This document shows positions 14,445 through 14,473 of a stretch of DNA of 14,473 nucleotides, piece by piece. Positions within the stretch are counted from its first letter, which is position 1. Every line of letters begins with the position of its first letter. The stretch spans positions 1-14,473 of the forward strand of contig JAVWIF010000048.1 in NCBI GenBank assembly GCA_036639635.1, in the 5' to 3' direction. A program made the translations under genes and the position numbers. The notes beneath the pieces were generated by a model. That model ran no database searches. It saw only the letters and a list, made by a program, of their open reading frames with translations, and had not been told where the DNA came from. Source of the stretch: JAVWIF01 sp036639635 (GTDB lineage Bacteria > Bacillota_I > Bacilli_A > Erysipelotrichales > Erysipelotrichaceae).

Positions 14445-14473
14445 ATTGTATCATAGTAAAAAAAGAAATGCAA
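14445..14473 (-). promoter_or_regulatory. Promoter of the hom-lysC-asd operon
   Basis: On the minus strand TTGCAT (14468-14473), a 17-bp spacer, and TACAAT (14445-14450). Transcription would begin near 14438, giving a leader of about 60 nt before the hom start. That leader is A/T-rich and too short for a T-box or lysine riboswitch; only weak pairing is seen in it. Confidence 0.6.

Noticed and set aside
1..14473. Self-targeting spacers against genes in this window
   Set aside because: No long match was noticed by eye apart from spacer 24 against the repeats. A proper search was not possible here.

Overview
The window is an AT-rich stretch of a bacterial chromosome with strong AGGAGG-type ribosome binding sites, intrinsic terminators, short intergenic gaps and ATGA-coupled operons. 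This suggests a low-GC Bacillota (Firmicutes). The set of small metabolic operons would fit an Erysipelotrichia-like gut or oral organism, but that placement is an inference.

Layout. (1) 71-2588 is a CRISPR array of 39 repeats and 38 spacers (37 different). The 31-nt repeat is of type I-C character. The degenerate last repeat places the leader at the left edge (1-70), so any cas genes should lie to the left, outside the window. Spacer 24 is an imperfect inverted copy of a type I-C repeat, spacers 20 and 21 are an exact tandem duplication, and long spacers are confined to the older part of the array. (2) 2684-4926, minus strand: an EAL-domain c-di-GMP phosphodiesterase with a degenerate GGDEF domain, then a PHP-family phosphoesterase with its own extended -10 promoter and a good terminator. 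(3) 4998-6838, plus strand: a promoter, a Cof-type HAD phosphatase and a class I mannose-6-phosphate isomerase in one tight operon. (4) 6851-7183, minus strand: two tRNA-Leu genes (anticodons CAG and GAG). (5) 7304-10351, plus strand: an XRE-family regulator with a long helical C-terminus, a PLDc_N-type two-helix membrane protein, an ABC ATPase and an ABC-2 permease. It resembles the yxlEFG part of the Bacillus sigY operon, but with an XRE regulator in front. (6) 10437-10820, plus strand: an unrecognised small membrane protein with an acidic Glu/Pro/Val tail. (7) 10863-14473, minus strand: hom-lysC-asd, the common trunk from aspartate to homoserine, from a well-formed promoter at the right edge.

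Working together. hom, lysC and asd encode three consecutive steps (aspartate kinase, semialdehyde dehydrogenase, homoserine dehydrogenase). The XRE-ABC operon looks like a self-regulated export or stress module. The HAD-ManA pair suggests hexose-phosphate metabolism. The CRISPR array is the only defence element visible. I found no complete new system; the most unusual signal is spacer 24 together with its neighbouring repeat.
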